A model generated the notes under the pieces. That model saw only the letters and a program-made list of their open reading frames with translations, ran no database searches and was not told where the DNA came from. Shown one piece after another: positions 6,802-8,322 of a stretch of DNA of 8,322 bases. The translations under genes and the position numbers were made by a program. Origin of the DNA: CAZQSL01 sp964595945 (lineage in GTDB: Bacteria > UBP15 > UBA6099 > JAJRTR01). The stretch lies in NCBI GenBank assembly GCA_964595945.1, contig CAZQSL010000144.1, positions 1 through 8,322 on the forward strand. Direction: 5' to 3'. How positions within the stretch are numbered: the first letter of the stretch is position 1; each line of letters starts with the position of its first letter.

Positions 6802-7725
6802 GTGTGCTCTATGAAAATCAACTGTCCCATGAATGAAATCTTCGCCACTCGCATGGACGAACTCGTCGGACACGGTGCAAATGCCTTTTACTTCGGTTAT
6901 ATCCCGGATATCGATAACACCTCCCATATCATCAATCTGCGTACTCCCGCCCACGCCAATTTCCCGTCTATCACGGCCGCAGGCGAAGCCATCTCATCTG
7001 CCACCAGACTCGGCGCCGAGTCGTTCATTACGATCAACGGTCCGTTTTATTCAGAAGGACTGATCACCGGCATCCTCTCCCATGTAACGGCACTTGAGGA
7101 GTATCATCCGACAGGTTACATCGTGTCCGATATCAACATGTTACTCGCGCTCCGCGAGTCATTCCCAGAGATTACCCTCGTCGTTAGCTCCGGCGCGCAT
7201 GTGCTCAACAGTAATGCCGTAAAGTACATGAAAAGTCTCGGAGTCACAAAAATCATCCTGCCGCGACAGCTCACAACACAAGAAATCGCCGCAATAGCAC
7301 AACGGCATCCCGACACCGATTTCGAAATATTCTTCAAAAATGAAGAGTGCGCCTTCCTCGACGGATACTGCGCCTATTCACATGTGGGAGACATGGACGA
7401 ATTCATCGCCTGCAACGAAATATACCCGAAAGACTCGCCCCTTGCTGGCGGACGCACCCGCCCGTATTCATGCGGCGCGTGCGCACTTTTCGATCTGAGG
7501 GGACTCGACCGCGTTTCGCTGAAAATATGCGGCCGAACTCTACCTCTCGAACGGATTGCTATCGATGTCCCCTTCACGCGAAGGGTACTCGACTGCCTCG
7601 CTTCGGCAACTTCGCGAGATAGCTTCACGCGGGACTGTCTCCAGGCATACGCTGATTTCTACGGCACTACATGCGACAATACATGCTACTACGAGCCGGC
7701 ACAACCCACGGGTGGCCAGCCATGA
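6802..7725 (+). CDS. Peptidase U32-family protein, UbiU-like (probable Fe-S enzyme)
   Basis: This protein has 307 residues from GTG 6802, with AAGGGGA at 6785-6791 about 10 bases upstream. ATG 6811, giving MKINCPMNE, matches the usual family N terminus but lacks a nearby ribosome site. The U32 TIM-barrel pattern is visible: MKINCPMNEIF, a GANAFYFGY strand (25-33), ITINGPFY (76-83), GYIVSDINMLLAL (105-117), and GVTKIILPRQLTTQEI (147-162), the 'LPR-x-L' block shared with UbiU. Despite the family name, UbiU/UbiV are [4Fe-4S] proteins for oxygen-independent hydroxylation. The cysteine layout here fits: Cys183-x6-Cys190 (same spacing as UbiU Cys169/Cys176), Cys224 and Cys227 in SCGAC, and Cys243 in CGR, like UbiU CKGR. 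Cys291 and Cys295 are extra. The gene leads a short operon and overlaps the next start by 4 bases (ATGA). Hydroxylation or another radical-type modification of the pathway substrate is inferred. Confidence 0.86.
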   Translation: MCSMKINCPMNEIFATRMDELVGHGANAFYFGYIPDIDNTSHIINLRTPAHANFPSITAAGEAISSATRLGAESFITINGPFYSEGLITGILSHVTALEEYHPTGYIVSDINMLLALRESFPEITLVVSSGAHVLNSNAVKYMKSLGVTKIILPRQLTTQEIAAIAQRHPDTDFEIFFKNEECAFLDGYCAYSHVGDMDEFIACNEIYPKDSPLAGGRTRPYSCGACALFDLRGLDRVSLKICGRTLPLERIAIDVPFTRRVLDCLASATSRDSFTRDCLQAYADFYGTTCDNTCYYEPAQPTGGQP

Positions 7726-8322
7726 ACATCGCGGATGACCGATATCCCTCACGCATGTTTCCTGCCGCCCCCCAGGGATGGCAGATGGTGCAGCGCATAC
7801 AATGCGGCGATGGGAAAACCGTCTACAGAGTACATAACAGCGAAACCGGAACAGCCATAGTTTTCACCCTCACCCGATTCGACACCAGCATCACGGCCAG
7901 TCAGCGCACGGCTTCCTTCAACATCGACTTTTGTCTGGAAGGCGCTCTGCATGTCTCGACAGAAATCACCGGCGTAATCGAATATTACTTCCGACTCTTC
8001 GAGACGACAGACCCCCGCTCGCAAAAACACGCGCTTCACAAATTCGATCCAGACATCGCCGCTCACTGCTCGATGCTCTCTGCGCCATGCTTCGCATCAC
8101 TCGAAAAGGCTTTTTTCATCTCCGATCCCTACGATCTGAAATTCTTCACGATCCATCCATTTGACAGAATTTACTTCGGCAACGAATACTGCCACCGGCT
8201 CATGCCGGACGCCAGTCAGATAGCGGCGGTCGCGGAATTCGCCCAACGATTTGGAGCCCCGCTCACTCTGGTCACTCCGATATGTCCGGAAGGTACTGTC
8301 GAACCAATCGCGCAGCTCCTCG
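7722..8322 (+). CDS. Uncharacterised protein with probable C-terminal UbiV-like U32 domain, partial
   Basis: The frame opens at ATG 7722, overlapping the U32 stop as ATGA, with GGGTGG (7710-7715) 6 bases upstream. It stays open to the right edge; 200 residues are visible and the end is missing. I do not recognise residues 1 to about 145. They look like a soluble alpha/beta or beta-rich domain with no membrane segment, containing motifs such as FNIDFCLEGALHVS and VIEYYFRLFE. From about residue 149 the sequence changes character: RIYFGNEYCHRLMP (149-162) then APLTLVTPICPEG (179-191). This resembles the beginning of U32 barrels, and IYFGNEYC lines up with the IYLGxxxC segment of UbiV, whose cysteine is a [4Fe-4S] ligand; Cys157 would be its equivalent. 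UbiU and UbiV work as a heterodimer, so coupling to a UbiU-like gene supports a partner role. The assignment rests on a short visible stretch. Confidence 0.72.
   Translation, partial: MNIADDRYPSRMFPAAPQGWQMVQRIQCGDGKTVYRVHNSETGTAIVFTLTRFDTSITASQRTASFNIDFCLEGALHVSTEITGVIEYYFRLFETTDPRSQKHALHKFDPDIAAHCSMLSAPCFASLEKAFFISDPYDLKFFTIHPFDRIYFGNEYCHRLMPDASQIAAVAEFAQRFGAPLTLVTPICPEGTVEPIAQLL

Noticed and set aside
6792..6836. Leader peptide of 14 codons (ATG 6792) overlapping the U32 start
   Set aside because: The AAGGGGA site directly abuts this ATG, too close for initiation, and the peptide has no regulatory codon run.
1..8322. tRNA or rRNA genes, CRISPR arrays, insertion sequences, attachment sites
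   Set aside because: No repeats, cloverleaf sequences, transposase motifs or terminal inverted repeats were seen; coding density is nearly complete.

Overview
The window carries seven protein genes and almost no non-coding DNA. All seven appear to belong to an oxygen-sensitive redox and radical pathway. Base composition is moderately GC-rich, start codons include TTG and GTG, Shine-Dalgarno sites are strong, and one promoter is a near-perfect sigma-70 type, so this is bacterial DNA. The protein families (nitrogenase-like subunits, three radical SAM enzymes, U32 proteins) indicate an anaerobe. The sequence alone does not fix the phylum.

Layout. Positions 1-5265 (+) form one apparent operon: the C-terminal part of a nitrogenase component-1-like subunit (1-897, runs off the left edge), a second nitrogenase component-1-like subunit (894-2165) overlapping its stop codon, and two different B12-binding-domain/radical SAM proteins (2185-3633 and 3673-5265). 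Positions 5276-6646 (-) encode a HemN/HemW-like radical SAM protein that converges on the operon with only 10 bp between stop codons. The region 6647-6801 is a divergent control region with a candidate promoter for each direction. Positions 6802-7725 (+) encode a U32-family protein resembling UbiU, and 7722 to the right edge encodes a translationally coupled protein whose last 50 or so visible residues resemble the start of a UbiV-like U32 domain.

How the parts may work together (inference). Nitrogenase-like two-subunit reductases outside nitrogen fixation reduce tetrapyrroles (BchNB, BchYZ, CfbD) or C-S bonds (Mar). B12-binding radical SAM enzymes include methylases and BchE, the oxygen-independent ring-forming enzyme of chlorophyll synthesis. 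HemN-like proteins act in heme metabolism, and UbiU/UbiV perform oxygen-independent hydroxylation. Together these suggest an anaerobic pathway that reduces, methylates or cyclises, and hydroxylates a large organic substrate, quite possibly a tetrapyrrole leading to an unrecognised cofactor. I recall, without being able to check, a published description of nitrogenase paralogues linked to many radical SAM genes in groundwater Elusimicrobia, with similar loci in Gracilibacteria and Myxococcales, predicted to reduce a tetrapyrrole. This window fits that type of locus. The substrate and product cannot be read from the sequence.
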